Shown: piece after piece, positions 16,215 through 23,830 of the stretch
Layout of the letters: every line of letters begins with the position of its first letter
Position numbering within the stretch: position 1 is the first letter of the stretch
DNA from: Amycolatopsis kentuckyensis
GTDB taxonomy: Bacteria; Actinomycetota; Actinomycetes; Mycobacteriales; Pseudonocardiaceae
Direction: 5' to 3'
Length of the DNA: 39,959 bases
Assembly (NCBI RefSeq): GCF_002155975.1
Contig: NZ_MUMI01000125.1
Location: 1 to 39,959, forward strand
The notes under the pieces: model-generated
The model's input: the letters and a program-made list of their open reading frames with translations, nothing else
Database searches by the model: none
What the model was told of the DNA's origin: nothing
Translations under genes and position numbers: made by a program

Positions 16215-16601
16215 ATGACGATCACCCACGTGCAGTTCCTGACCCTGCCGGTCGCCGACCACGCCCGCGCGCGGGAGTTCTACGTCGGCAAGCTCGGCTT
16301 CGAAGCCCTCGTCGACCGCCGCACTCCCGAAGGCGGCCGGTTCGTGCTGGTCGCGCCGAAGGGGGCGAAGACCGGCGTGGTGCTGACCGACCAGCAGGTC
16401 ACCGGGGTCGAACCGGGGCCGCGGCACTTCCAGCTGCAGACCACCGACGTCGACGCCGAGGTCGCCGCGCTGCGGGCGGCCGGGGTCGAGGTCGCCGATC
16501 CGGACGAGCGGCCGTGGGGCCGGGCGACGTCGTTCCAGGACGTCGACGGCCACACGATCGGCCTGCTCGAGCCGTCGGACTTCGGCGCCGTGCCGCGCTG
16601 A
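16215..16601 (+). CDS. VOC family (glyoxalase/bleomycin-resistance fold) protein
   Basis: 128 aa with two beta-alpha-beta-beta-beta modules. Seen: THVQFLTLPVADHARAREFYVGKLGFEAL at the N-terminus and DVDGHTIGLLEPSDF near the end. VOC proteins bind a metal and act on, or sequester, small electrophilic or antibiotic molecules. Predicted leaderless from the TTGACG/TATTGT promoter. Its TGA shares one base with the ATG of the ArsR gene (TGATG), so it is the first gene of a tight VOC-ArsR-SRPBCC operon. The ligand is unknown. Confidence 0.9.
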   Translation: MTITHVQFLTLPVADHARAREFYVGKLGFEALVDRRTPEGGRFVLVAPKGAKTGVVLTDQQVTGVEPGPRHFQLQTTDVDAEVAALRAAGVEVADPDERPWGRATSFQDVDGHTIGLLEPSDFGAVPR

Positions 16602-16921
16602 TGCCGGTCAACGACGACGTCTTCGCCGCCCTCGCCAGCCCGGCGCGGCGCGAAGTGCTGCGGCTGCTGCTCGACGGCCCGATGCCCGCCGGCGCCATCG
16701 CCGAACGGTTCGAGATGGCCCGGCCCAGCCTCTCGGAACACCTGCGGGTGCTGCGCGAGGCGGGCCTGGTCACCGAACAACGCCAGGGCCGCCACCGCGT
16801 CTACCGCCTCGACGCGGCGCCGCTGGAGCAGGTCGCGGACTGGCTGACCCCGTACGAGCGCTTCTGGCGCACCAAGCTCGCCAACCTGCGCGCCCTGCTC
16901 GACGAAGAGGAAGACCTGTGA
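16601..16921 (+). CDS. ArsR family winged-helix repressor
   Basis: 106 aa. Core DVFAALASPARREVLRLLLDGPM, recognition region FEMARPSLSEHLRVLREAGLV and wing QGRHRVYRL. No CxC metal-binding motif is seen, so it is probably not a metal sensor; the SRPBCC partner suggests an organic ligand. ATG 16601 overlaps the VOC stop by one base and its own TGA overlaps the next GTG (GTGA). It is likely to bind the 18-bp palindrome at 16184-16201. Confidence 0.92.
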   Translation: MPVNDDVFAALASPARREVLRLLLDGPMPAGAIAERFEMARPSLSEHLRVLREAGLVTEQRQGRHRVYRLDAAPLEQVADWLTPYERFWRTKLANLRALLDEEEDL

Positions 16922-17355
16922 CCGACGACGACCCGGCCGCGATCCACGTCGACCAGTTCCTCGCCCACCCGGCCCGCAAGGTGTGGCGCGCACTGACCGA
17001 ACCGGACCTCCTCGAGCGCTGGATCAACATGCCCAACGACATCAAACCCGTGGTGGGGCACCGGTTCGAGCTGCTGGCCGAGCCGGTGCCCGCGGCCGGG
17101 TTCGCCGGCGGCCCGGTGGCGTGCGAGGTGCTGGAGGTCGAGCCCGAACGCAAGCTCAGCATCCGCTGGGGTCCGCAGTGGACGGTGACCTGGCGGCTGG
17201 AGCCGGAGGGCACCGGCACCCGGCTGTTCCTCAGCCACGAAGGGTTCGACCCGGACGACGAGTTCCAGCGCGTCTCCCGCCGGATCATGGGCGGCGGCTG
17301 GCGCTCCCACGTGCCGCGGGCGCTGGCCCGGCTGCTGGACTCCCTGCCCGGATGA
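16918..17355 (+). CDS. SRPBCC (AHSA1-like) domain protein
   Basis: 145 aa helix-grip fold. Typical segments are FLAHPARKVWRALTEPDLLERWI near the start, FELLAEPVPAAGFAGGPVACEVLEVEPERKLSIRW in the middle and GGGWRSHVPRALARLLDSL at the C-terminus. Such proteins bind hydrophobic small molecules and often pair with ArsR repressors, possibly as ligand handlers. The GTG start at 16918 overlaps the ArsR stop as GTGA. Last gene of the operon, 19 nt before the next TetR. Confidence 0.9.
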   Translation: MTDDDPAAIHVDQFLAHPARKVWRALTEPDLLERWINMPNDIKPVVGHRFELLAEPVPAAGFAGGPVACEVLEVEPERKLSIRWGPQWTVTWRLEPEGTGTRLFLSHEGFDPDDEFQRVSRRIMGGGWRSHVPRALARLLDSLPG

Positions 17356-17374
17356 CCCCCGTTACGATCGGCTG

Positions 17375-17983
17375 GTGACCCCCGCCGCCGCTGAGCCCGC
17401 CGAGTCGAAACCGCTGCGCGCCGACGCCCGGCGCAATCGGGCGCGGGTGCTGGAAGCGGCCGAGAACGTGTTCGCCGCCAAGGGCACCGGGGCGCCGACC
17501 GAGGAGGTCGCCCGCGTCGCCGGTGTCGGCATCGGCACGGTGTTCCGGCACTTCCCGACGAAGGAGGCGCTGCTCGAAGCGGTGCTCTTCGCGCGGCTGA
17601 GCCGGTTCGTCGACGAGGCCGAGACGGCCGTGGCCGCCGAGTCCGCCGACCCGGGCAGCGCGTTCTTCACGTTCCTCACCAGCTGGGTCGAGATGTCGAG
17701 CGCGAAGAACGCCTACTTCGAGGCGCTCACCGCGGCCGGGGTCACGGTGCCGGTGGCGAAGACCGACATCGGCGCGCGGCTGCTCTCGGCCCTCGGCGTG
17801 CTGCTTTCGCGCGCGCAGTCGGCGGGCGCGGTCCGGGCCGACCTCGTCGTCGGCGAGCTGATCCCGGTGATCATCGGCGTGGCGCGGGCCGCCGAGTACG
17901 CCGGCCCGGACGCGGCCCTGCGCTACCGGGCCGTCGAAATTCTCTTCGACGGCCTCCGCCCGTCAGCGGGGGACCGGCGCTGA
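17375..17983 (+). CDS. TetR/AcrR family regulator
   Basis: 202 aa. The DNA-binding region is LRADARRNRARVLEAAENVF, then VARVAGVGIGTVFRHFPTKEALLEAV; the C-terminal region (about 85-195) resembles the SbtR-like TetR C-terminal domain. The GTG start at 17375 is supported by a TACGAT box at 17363-17368 with 6 nt between, predicting a leaderless mRNA separate from the preceding operon. Its 3' end overlaps the convergent SGNH esterase gene by 21 nt. The target gene is unclear. Confidence 0.9.
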   Translation: MTPAAAEPAESKPLRADARRNRARVLEAAENVFAAKGTGAPTEEVARVAGVGIGTVFRHFPTKEALLEAVLFARLSRFVDEAETAVAAESADPGSAFFTFLTSWVEMSSAKNAYFEALTAAGVTVPVAKTDIGARLLSALGVLLSRAQSAGAVRADLVVGELIPVIIGVARAAEYAGPDAALRYRAVEILFDGLRPSAGDRR

Positions 17984-18739
17984 ATCCACCGGTGCCAGCG
18001 TCGGGCGCTTCGCGGTGAGCGTGTCCCCGGAGGACTCGCCCCTCACCCGCCGCCGCACCCACGGCAGCGCGTGTTCGCGCGCCCACTGCAGGTTCTGGCT
18101 CCGGCGCGCGGCCGGGCTCAGCACCGCACGCGGCGCCGGTTCCGGCTTGACCAGCGGATGCTCCACCTCGAGGACCCGCAGCACCTCGATGGCGACCTCG
18201 GTGTGCCCGAGCGCGTTGAGGTGCAGGCGGTCCGGCGCCCAGAACCGGCGGTCGCACAGCTGCCGCATCGACCACAGGTCCACCAGCAGCGCACCGTGGC
18301 GGGCCGCGATGCCGCGCACGAGCTCGTTGTAGATGGCCACCCGGCCGCGGATCGCGCGGAACAGCGGATCCTCGACGCCGTCGACGCCGGTGAACAGGAC
18401 CAGCCGGGCACCGGTCGCCCGGATCTTCGCCACCGCGGCTTCGTAGTCGACCATCAGCGCGTCGATGTCGACCTTGGGCCGCATCAGGTCGTTGCCGCCG
18501 GCGTAGAGGGTGACGAGGTCTGGTGCCATCGCCAGCGCGGGCTCGAGCTGCTCGCCGAGGATCTGCGGCAGCAGCTTGCCGCGGATGGCGAGGTTGGCGT
18601 ACCGGAAGTCCGGTTCCCGGGCCGCGAGCTGCTCGGCGACGCGGTCGGCCCAGCCGCGGACGCCGTTGGGGGCGGCGGGATCGTCGTCGCCGACGCCTTC
18701 GGTGAACGAGTCCCCCAGAGTCACTAAGCGCTTGCTCAT
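17963..18739 (-). CDS. SGNH/GDSL hydrolase (esterase/lipase-like)
   Basis: 258 aa. Block I is GDSFTEGVGDD (8-18, nucleophile Ser10), block III is AGGNDLMRP (Asn of the oxyanion hole) and block V is DRLHLNALGH (catalytic Asp/His). No signal peptide, so it is probably cytoplasmic, with an Arg-rich C-terminal tail. ATG 18739 has a TACACT -10 box (18751-18746 on the minus strand) six nt upstream, predicting a leaderless mRNA. The 3' end overlaps the convergent TetR gene by 21 nt. The substrate is unknown; related actinobacterial enzymes act on acyl or acetyl esters. Confidence 0.92.
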   Translation of the reverse strand: MSKRLVTLGDSFTEGVGDDDPAAPNGVRGWADRVAEQLAAREPDFRYANLAIRGKLLPQILGEQLEPALAMAPDLVTLYAGGNDLMRPKVDIDALMVDYEAAVAKIRATGARLVLFTGVDGVEDPLFRAIRGRVAIYNELVRGIAARHGALLVDLWSMRQLCDRRFWAPDRLHLNALGHTEVAIEVLRVLEVEHPLVKPEPAPRAVLSPAARRSQNLQWAREHALPWVRRRVRGESSGDTLTAKRPTLAPVDSAPVPR

Positions 18740-18767
18740 GTGTCCAGTGTAGGCAGAGCCGGACCGG

Positions 18768-18800
18768 GTGGTGCGTGCCACCTGGGGCGGCACGCACCAC
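18768..18800 (-). terminator. Hairpin downstream of the I36-like secreted protein gene
   Basis: Perfect 12-bp stem, GTGGTGCGTGCC (18768-18779) with GGCACGCACCAC (18789-18800), 9-nt loop, extended by a GCCGG/CCGGC outer pairing. It starts 8 nt beyond the stop of the minus-strand gene and separates it from the SGNH promoter. Confidence 0.7.
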
Positions 18801-18807
18801 GGCCGGC

Positions 18808-19251
18808 TCAGGCGCAGACGCCGCCGAGCGTCGCCCACTTGTGCGCGGCGATGTTGTGCCAGATCGACTCGCCGTGGCCCTTGGCGCCCCCGCTCCAGTC
18901 GAAGGTCAGCCCGGAGACGTCCGGCAGCGCGTCGCCGTTGCAGACCCCGCGCCACGCGCCGGACGGGCCCGTGCCCCAGTACACGAGGACGTCGTCGAGT
19001 GCGCCCGGGTAGCCGTTGTTCCACAGCGACTCGTCCTCGTTCGCGCACGCCCCCCAGTTCGAGGAGTTGCGGCTCCAGCCCCCGCAGTACTCGGTGAACC
19101 AGGTGCCGTTGTACGTGTAGAAGAAGCCGTCCGCCTGGGCGGTGGCCGGTGCCGCGGGCGGCGCGGTGGCGGCCTCGGCGGTGACGCCTCCGGCGACCAG
19201 TGCCGTGGCGGCGATGGTGACGGCCCCCGCGGCGATCCGGGACTTGCGCAT
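18808..19251 (-). CDS. Secreted peptidase-inhibitor family I36-like protein
   Basis: 147 aa. A Sec signal peptide (MRKSRIAAGAVTIAATALVA..., predicted cleavage near AEA/ATA at about residue 27) precedes an Ala/Pro linker and a compact Trp/Gly/Asn-rich domain with four Cys. The domain reads FFYTYNGTWFTEYCGGW, then NWGACANEDESLWNNGYPGALDDVLVYWG, and resembles I36 (beta/gamma-crystallin-like) inhibitors from Streptomyces. Family members inhibit metalloproteases; activity here is untested. GGAGG lies about 6 nt before ATG 19251. A hairpin follows the stop. Confidence 0.8.
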   Translation of the reverse strand: MRKSRIAAGAVTIAATALVAGGVTAEAATAPPAAPATAQADGFFYTYNGTWFTEYCGGWSRNSSNWGACANEDESLWNNGYPGALDDVLVYWGTGPSGAWRGVCNGDALPDVSGLTFDWSGGAKGHGESIWHNIAAHKWATLGGVCA

Positions 19252-19289
19252 GGTGGTCCTCCCTCGTTGATGGTGCGTTTCCCCCGGGC

Positions 19290-20153
19290 CTACGAGCCCG
19301 GGCGGTCCTGGCGGAGCAGCTCCCGCGCGTGCGGCAGCGCGGCCTGCTGCAGCCGGTGCTGCGTGTCGAGCGCGGCCTGGTACTGCCGGTTCAGCTCGGC
19401 TTCGAAGTGCGCGTCCAGCTCCTTGGCGGTGGCGGCGAGCCCGCTGTGCCCGGCACAGGTCGCTTCGGTGACCGCCATGCGCTGTTCGTCGGCGAACGGC
19501 GTCGGCTGCTCCGGCCGGCGGGCGCGCAGGTCGGCGGGGCTCGAGTAGTCGTAACCGGCGGAGCGCATGCACGACGACCAGGGGACGAGCGCGGCGGCGA
19601 ACTTCGGGTCGGCCATGACGCGCCGCACCCGGAGGGACTTGAGGCCGGTGACGGTGGTGCTGGTCTGGAACCACACCTGCGCGTCGCCGTACAGCTCCCG
19701 GAAGACCTCGGTCCGGCAGCCCTGGTCGCTGCGGGTCACGGTGACGCCCTCGGGGTCCTGGGCGGTGAGGCCGACCGGTCTGGTGCCGTTCGCGGCGGCC
19801 GCGGCCTTCGGACGGCGCTCGGCGGGCAGGCTCCGGAAGTAACGCTGGTTGGGGTCCTCGGCACGGAGAGCGTCCAGCCGCTGCTGGATGTCGGAGCCGT
19901 AGCCGTGCTTGCGGGCCCACTCGACGTCGTCGACGACGTACGGGAACTCCCGCTGGTCGGGCACGGACGGCGGTGGCGTGATCCGGTATTCGAAGCCGGC
20001 CCGGGCCATGCAGTCGCGCAGCACCAGCTGCTCGGCGTCGTGCAGCACCTGGGCGTCGGGCACCGGGGCCACCGGCTGTGCGGCCGGTGGGGCGGCACAG
20101 CCGGCGACGGCGGCCAGCGTGACGAAGACCGTGACGATCGGTGTTCGCTTCAT
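19290..20153 (-). CDS. Secreted lipoprotein of unknown function
   Basis: 287 aa. A lipobox LAAVAGCAAP (about 13-22) predicts a lipid-anchored exported protein. Four further Cys outside the lipobox (DCMARAGFEY, DQGCRTE, SSCMRSAGYDY, TCAGHSG) may form disulfides. The pairs DCMARAGFEY and SCMRSAGYDY are similar, suggesting an internal duplication. The rest is helical and charged, ending RQDRPGS. GAGGGGGG before ATG 20153 is a good ribosome site. It diverges from the SARP regulator, with repeats in the shared 169-bp gap. The family was not recognised with certainty. Confidence 0.85.
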   Translation of the reverse strand: MKRTPIVTVFVTLAAVAGCAAPPAAQPVAPVPDAQVLHDAEQLVLRDCMARAGFEYRITPPPSVPDQREFPYVVDDVEWARKHGYGSDIQQRLDALRAEDPNQRYFRSLPAERRPKAAAAANGTRPVGLTAQDPEGVTVTRSDQGCRTEVFRELYGDAQVWFQTSTTVTGLKSLRVRRVMADPKFAAALVPWSSCMRSAGYDYSSPADLRARRPEQPTPFADEQRMAVTEATCAGHSGLAATAKELDAHFEAELNRQYQAALDTQHRLQQAALPHARELLRQDRPGS

Positions 20154-20189
20154 GAGTTCCCCCCTCGGCGCAGAGCATGCGACCGCCGC

Positions 20190-20210
20190 ATTGCGCCGGG
20201 GTTGCGCAAT
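20190..20210. promoter_or_regulatory. Direct/inverted repeat in the lipoprotein-SARP gap (candidate SARP box)
   Basis: Two heptamers TTGCGCC (20191-20197) and TTGCGCA (20202-20208) are spaced 11 bp apart, the spacing SARP regulators recognise. The same bases form a perfect inverted repeat ATTGCGC-N7-GCGCAAT (20190-20210). On the minus strand the repeats end 8 bp before a weak TCGCAT -10-like hexamer that could serve the lipoprotein gene. Confidence 0.45.
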
Positions 20211-20322
20211 CCTGCAATCGCCTGCTCCGGATCGGTTGTCGGCCGTTCGTGTGGACTTCGCCCGGTTCGGGTGCGATGCGCTCTCGGCGTCGGCTATGCC
20301 TGGTCTTGGCGAGGGGAGCGCC

Positions 20323-23070
20323 ATGACCGTCGAAGTCGTGCTGCTCGACGATGTGACGACGTACGTGGCCGGGCGGCGGGTGGCCGCCGGCCCGGCCAAG
20401 CAGCGGTGCGTGCTGGCGGCGCTGGCGATGGAACCGAACCGGGTGCTGCCGGTCGAGCAGCTGGCCGAGCGCGTGTGGGGCGCGGATCCGCCGCCGCGGG
20501 CGAAGGCGACGCTGGCCAGCTATGTGTCCCGGCTGCGCCACTTGCTGCCCGTGGAGGTGGTGGGGCGCTCCGGCGGATACCTGCTGGCGATCCCGGAGAC
20601 GGCGGTCGACCTGCACCGCTTCCGTGCGCTTTGCGCGCGCGCCCGCGCCGCCGAGGACGGCTCCGCGGCGGACTTGTTCGACCAGGCCATCGCCCTGTGG
20701 CGCGGCCCGGCCCTCGGCGGGCTGGACAGCGACTGGGCCACCCGGCAGCGCCGGCAGCTCGAGCGGGAGCTGTTCGACGCCGGGTGCGACCACACCGACC
20801 TCCGGCTGCGCACCGGCCGGGAGCAGGGCCTGGTCACGGAACTGGCCGCTCGGGCGGCGGATCACCCCTGGGACGAACGGGTTTCCGCCCAGTACATGCT
20901 CGCGCTCTACCGGGCCGGCCGCGTCGCCGACGCGCTGGCGCACTACCGCTCCCTGCGCGACCGGCTCGCCGAGCAGCTCGGCACCGATCCCGCGCCGGGG
21001 ACGCAGGAACTGCACGCGCGCATCCTGAACGCCGATCCGGCGCTGGCCGCGCCGCGCCGGGACGCGGTGACCCTGCCGCCACCGCGTCAGGTCCCGGCTT
21101 CGCCGTCGGCGTTCGTCGGGCGGGACGCCGAACTGGCGGCGCTCGACGCGGCGATCGCGGACGCCCGCGGCGGCGCGGTGGTGCTGTCGTCGATCGCCGG
21201 TGCGGGCGGCATCGGCAAGACGTGGCTGGCGCTGGACTGGGCCCGCCGCAACGCCGACCGCTTTCCCGACGGGCAGCTGTTCGTCGACCTGTGCGGCTTC
21301 AGCCCGTCGCTGCCGCCGATGGCGCCGGCGGCCGCGCTGCGGGGTTTCCTGGAGGCGCTGGGCATCGCCGGGACGGCGATCCCGTCGACCACCCAGGGCA
21401 TGGCCGGCCTGTACCGCAGCGTGCTGGCCGGCCGGAAGATGCTGGTGGTGCTGGACAACGCCGCCGACTCGGCGCAGGTCGTGCCGCTGCTGCCGGCCGG
21501 TTCCGCGTGCGTGGTCGTGCTGACGTCCCGGCGTTCGCTGACCGACCTGGTGGTCCGGCACGGCGCCCGGCCGGTCCCGCTGGACGTGCTGAACCCGCCG
21601 GAAGCGCGCCGGCTGCTGGCCGCCCGGCTCGGGTCCGCGCGGCTGGCCGCCGAGCCCGACGCCGTGGACGAGCTGCTGGCCTACTGCTCGGGGTATCCGC
21701 TGGCGCTCGGGATCGTCGCCGGCCGCGCGGCGGTCACGCCCAAGCTGTCGCTGGCGGCTCTGGCCGCGGAGTTGCGGGAGACCGACAGCCGGTTGGACGC
21801 GCTCGACGACGGCGTGGCCACGAGCCTGCCGGCGGTGCTGCGGTCGACCTACGAGACGTTGCCCGCCACCCACGCACGGTTGTTCGCTCTGCTGGGGCTC
21901 GCGCCCGGGCCCGACATCGGGGTGCACGCCGCCGCCGCGCTGGCCCGGCTCACCGTGGCCGGGACGCGCCAGGCGTTGCGCGCCCTGGCGGATCTGCACC
22001 TGGTCGAACAGCACGCTCCCGGCCGCTGGCGCCTGCACGACCTGATCCGGCTGTTCGCCATCCGGTGCGGCCGGCGGGATCTCGCGGCCGCGGACCAGGA
22101 GGACGCGCTGGCCCGGCTCGTCGAGTTCTCCCTGCACACCGCGGCCGCCGCCGGCTCGCTGGCCGAGCCGCTGTACCCGGTGCCACCGCTGGACCCACCC
22201 CGCCCCGGGTGCGGGCCGCGGCGCTTCGCCGGCCGGGCCGAAGCGGTCGAGTGGTTCGGCGTCGAGATGCCCAACCTGCACGCCGCGTTCCGGCTCGTGG
22301 CCGAGCGCGGCTGGGGCGACGTGCTGTGGCGGTTCGCGTGGAGCCTCGACGTGGCGCAACGACGCCAGGGCCGGGTGCGGGAACGGCTCGAGTCGTGGCG
22401 GGCGGCGCTGGCCTCGGTGGCCCCGGAAGAGCCGGCCCACGTGCGCATGGTCGTCCACGCCAATCTCGGCCACGCCGCGGCGCACGCCGGCAGCCACCGG
22501 GAGGCCGGCACGCACCTGACCGAAGCGTTGCGCCTGGCCGAGCAGTCCGGTGACCTCGCCGCGCAGGCCCGCACGCACGTCATCCTCGCGCAGGCCTACG
22601 GCCAGCAGGACGAGCCCGCCGCCGCGCTGGAGCACGCGACCACCGCGCTGCGGCTGCACGACCGGCTGGACCTGCCGCACGCCAAGGCCGTCGCGCTGAA
22701 CTCGGTCGGCTGGTACCACGCCCGGCTCGGGCAGTACGAGCCCGCGCGGGAGCACTGTGCCGCTTCGCTGCGGCTGATCCGCCGGCTCGGCCACCCGACG
22801 CTGGAACCGGATGTGCTGGACAGTCTCGGCTTCATCGCCGACCACACCGGCGAGCACCAGGCCGCCGTCGGCTACTACCGCCAGGCCGTGACCGCGTACT
22901 TGGCCTGCGGCGGCGAGTACTTCGCCGCCGACACCCTCGAACGGCAGGGCCGCGCCCACGAAGCACTCGGCGACCGGCGCGCGGCGCGGGACACCTGGTC
23001 GCGGGCGCTGGCGATGTACCGGCGGCAGCACCGCGAGGAGGCGGCGGCCCGGCTGCGGCGGTTGTTGTAG
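20323..23070 (+). CDS. SARP-family regulator with BTAD, NB-ARC and TPR domains (AfsR-like)
   Basis: 915 aa. The N-terminal winged helix (about 15-90, LPVEQLAERVWGADPPPRAKATLASYVSRLR) is followed by the BTAD (about 95-240, VDLHRFRALCARAR ... LAEQLGTDPAPGTQELHARIL). The NB-ARC ATPase has Walker A GAGGIGKT (293-300), Walker B-like KMLVVLDNA and a CVVVLTSRR sensor region, and TPR repeats fill roughly 700-915. AfsR-type proteins activate secondary-metabolism or developmental genes, with ATP hydrolysis as a switch. GAGGGGAG lies 4 nt before ATG 20323, preferred over ATG 20296. No biosynthetic cluster is adjacent; the divergent lipoprotein gene is the nearest candidate target. Confidence 0.92.
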   Translation: MTVEVVLLDDVTTYVAGRRVAAGPAKQRCVLAALAMEPNRVLPVEQLAERVWGADPPPRAKATLASYVSRLRHLLPVEVVGRSGGYLLAIPETAVDLHRFRALCARARAAEDGSAADLFDQAIALWRGPALGGLDSDWATRQRRQLERELFDAGCDHTDLRLRTGREQGLVTELAARAADHPWDERVSAQYMLALYRAGRVADALAHYRSLRDRLAEQLGTDPAPGTQELHARILNADPALAAPRRDAVTLPPPRQVPASPSAFVGRDAELAALDAAIADARGGAVVLSSIAGAGGIGKTWLALDWARRNADRFPDGQLFVDLCGFSPSLPPMAPAAALRGFLEALGIAGTAIPSTTQGMAGLYRSVLAGRKMLVVLDNAADSAQVVPLLPAGSACVVVLTSRRSLTDLVVRHGARPVPLDVLNPPEARRLLAARLGSARLAAEPDAVDELLAYCSGYPLALGIVAGRAAVTPKLSLAALAAELRETDSRLDALDDGVATSLPAVLRSTYETLPATHARLFALLGLAPGPDIGVHAAAALARLTVAGTRQALRALADLHLVEQHAPGRWRLHDLIRLFAIRCGRRDLAAADQEDALARLVEFSLHTAAAAGSLAEPLYPVPPLDPPRPGCGPRRFAGRAEAVEWFGVEMPNLHAAFRLVAERGWGDVLWRFAWSLDVAQRRQGRVRERLESWRAALASVAPEEPAHVRMVVHANLGHAAAHAGSHREAGTHLTEALRLAEQSGDLAAQARTHVILAQAYGQQDEPAAALEHATTALRLHDRLDLPHAKAVALNSVGWYHARLGQYEPAREHCAASLRLIRRLGHPTLEPDVLDSLGFIADHTGEHQAAVGYYRQAVTAYLACGGEYFAADTLERQGRAHEALGDRRAARDTWSRALAMYRRQHREEAAARLRRLL

Positions 23071-23071
23071 A

Positions 23072-23105
23072 CCGCCGGGCGCGAAATCCGTGGACCACCC
23101 GGCGG
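23072..23105 (+). terminator. Possible hairpin after the SARP gene
   Basis: CCGCCGGG (23072-23079) pairs perfectly with CCCGGCGG (23098-23105) around an 18-nt loop, directly after the regulator's TAG. The large loop and lack of a U-tract make this weak. If real, it argues against starting the next gene at GTG 23090. Confidence 0.3.
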
Positions 23106-23125
23106 GCGGCCGGTACCACGGGAAG

Positions 23126-23800
23126 GTGACCTCCTACGACGCCATCGCCGACTGGTACGAAACCACGCTCGTCCCCAGCTGGCGGGCGGACCCGCTCGAG
23201 TTCGGCCCGATGCTGCGGGACCTGCTCGGACCGGGCACGGGACCGTGCCTGGAGCTCGGCTGCGGCACCGGCGCCCACGCCGGCCGGATCCGGCGGCTGG
23301 GCCGCACCCCGCTCGGCGTCGACGTCTCCACCGGGATGCTGCGCCACGCCGCGGCCCGGTTGCCCGTCGTGCGCGGCGACGCCACGGTGTTGCCGATCGC
23401 CACCGGTGCGCTGCCCGCCGTCGTGGCGATCATGGTGCACACCGACATGCCCGAATACCCCACAGTGCTGCGCGAAGCGGCCCGGGTCCTGGCGCCCGGC
23501 GGGGTGCTCGTGCACCTCGGCGTGCACCCGTGTTTCTGCGGCGGGTTCGCCGACCGCACCGACGCCCGGGCCGTCGTCATCCGGCCCGGCTACCGGGAGC
23601 CCGGCTGGACGAAGGAGTCGTGGACCGACCAGGGCCTGCGGGACAAGGTCGGTGCCACCCACCGGCCGCTGCCCGCGCTGCTGGGCGCGGTCCTGGACGC
23701 GGGGCTCGTGTTCGAGCGGTTCGCCGAAGGCGGCGCGCCGACGCCGACGGTCTTCGCGTGGCGGGCGAGAAAGCCTTACGCCGAAGGAACCAACTGCTGA
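23126..23800 (+). CDS. Class I SAM-dependent methyltransferase
   Basis: 224 aa. Seen: YDAIADWYETTLVPSW at the N-terminus, SAM-binding motif I CLELGCGTGAHAGRI, motif II LGVDVSTGML, then VRGDATVLPIATGALPAVVAIM and EAARVLAPGGVLVHLGVHPCF. This is the Methyltransf_11 arrangement seen in small-molecule methyltransferases; the substrate is unknown. GTG 23126 is preferred over GTG 23090 because the domain begins at once, and a TACCAC -10-like box six nt upstream follows the leaderless pattern of neighbouring genes. The choice is uncertain by 12 residues. Confidence 0.88.
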   Translation: MTSYDAIADWYETTLVPSWRADPLEFGPMLRDLLGPGTGPCLELGCGTGAHAGRIRRLGRTPLGVDVSTGMLRHAAARLPVVRGDATVLPIATGALPAVVAIMVHTDMPEYPTVLREAARVLAPGGVLVHLGVHPCFCGGFADRTDARAVVIRPGYREPGWTKESWTDQGLRDKVGATHRPLPALLGAVLDAGLVFERFAEGGAPTPTVFAWRARKPYAEGTNC

Positions 23801-23830
23801 TCGTCCGGGCCGGGTCGCTATTCTCCCGCG

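Noticed and set aside
20236..20253. TGTCGG followed by CCGTTCGT near the SARP gene, resembling the ECF42 promoter
   Set aside because: The two elements are only 5 nt apart instead of 17, so it cannot be the same promoter.
19329..22553. 1074-codon plus-strand frame opposite the lipoprotein and inside the SARP gene
   Set aside because: No recognisable domain and composition typical of out-of-frame GC-rich DNA.
18808..23031. 1407-codon open frame on the minus strand across the SARP gene
   Set aside because: It is antisense to a clear SARP/NB-ARC/TPR gene, has Arg/Gln/Gly-rich composition without domains, and is an artefact of scarce stop codons in high-GC DNA. Only its last 148 codons (I36-like) are real.
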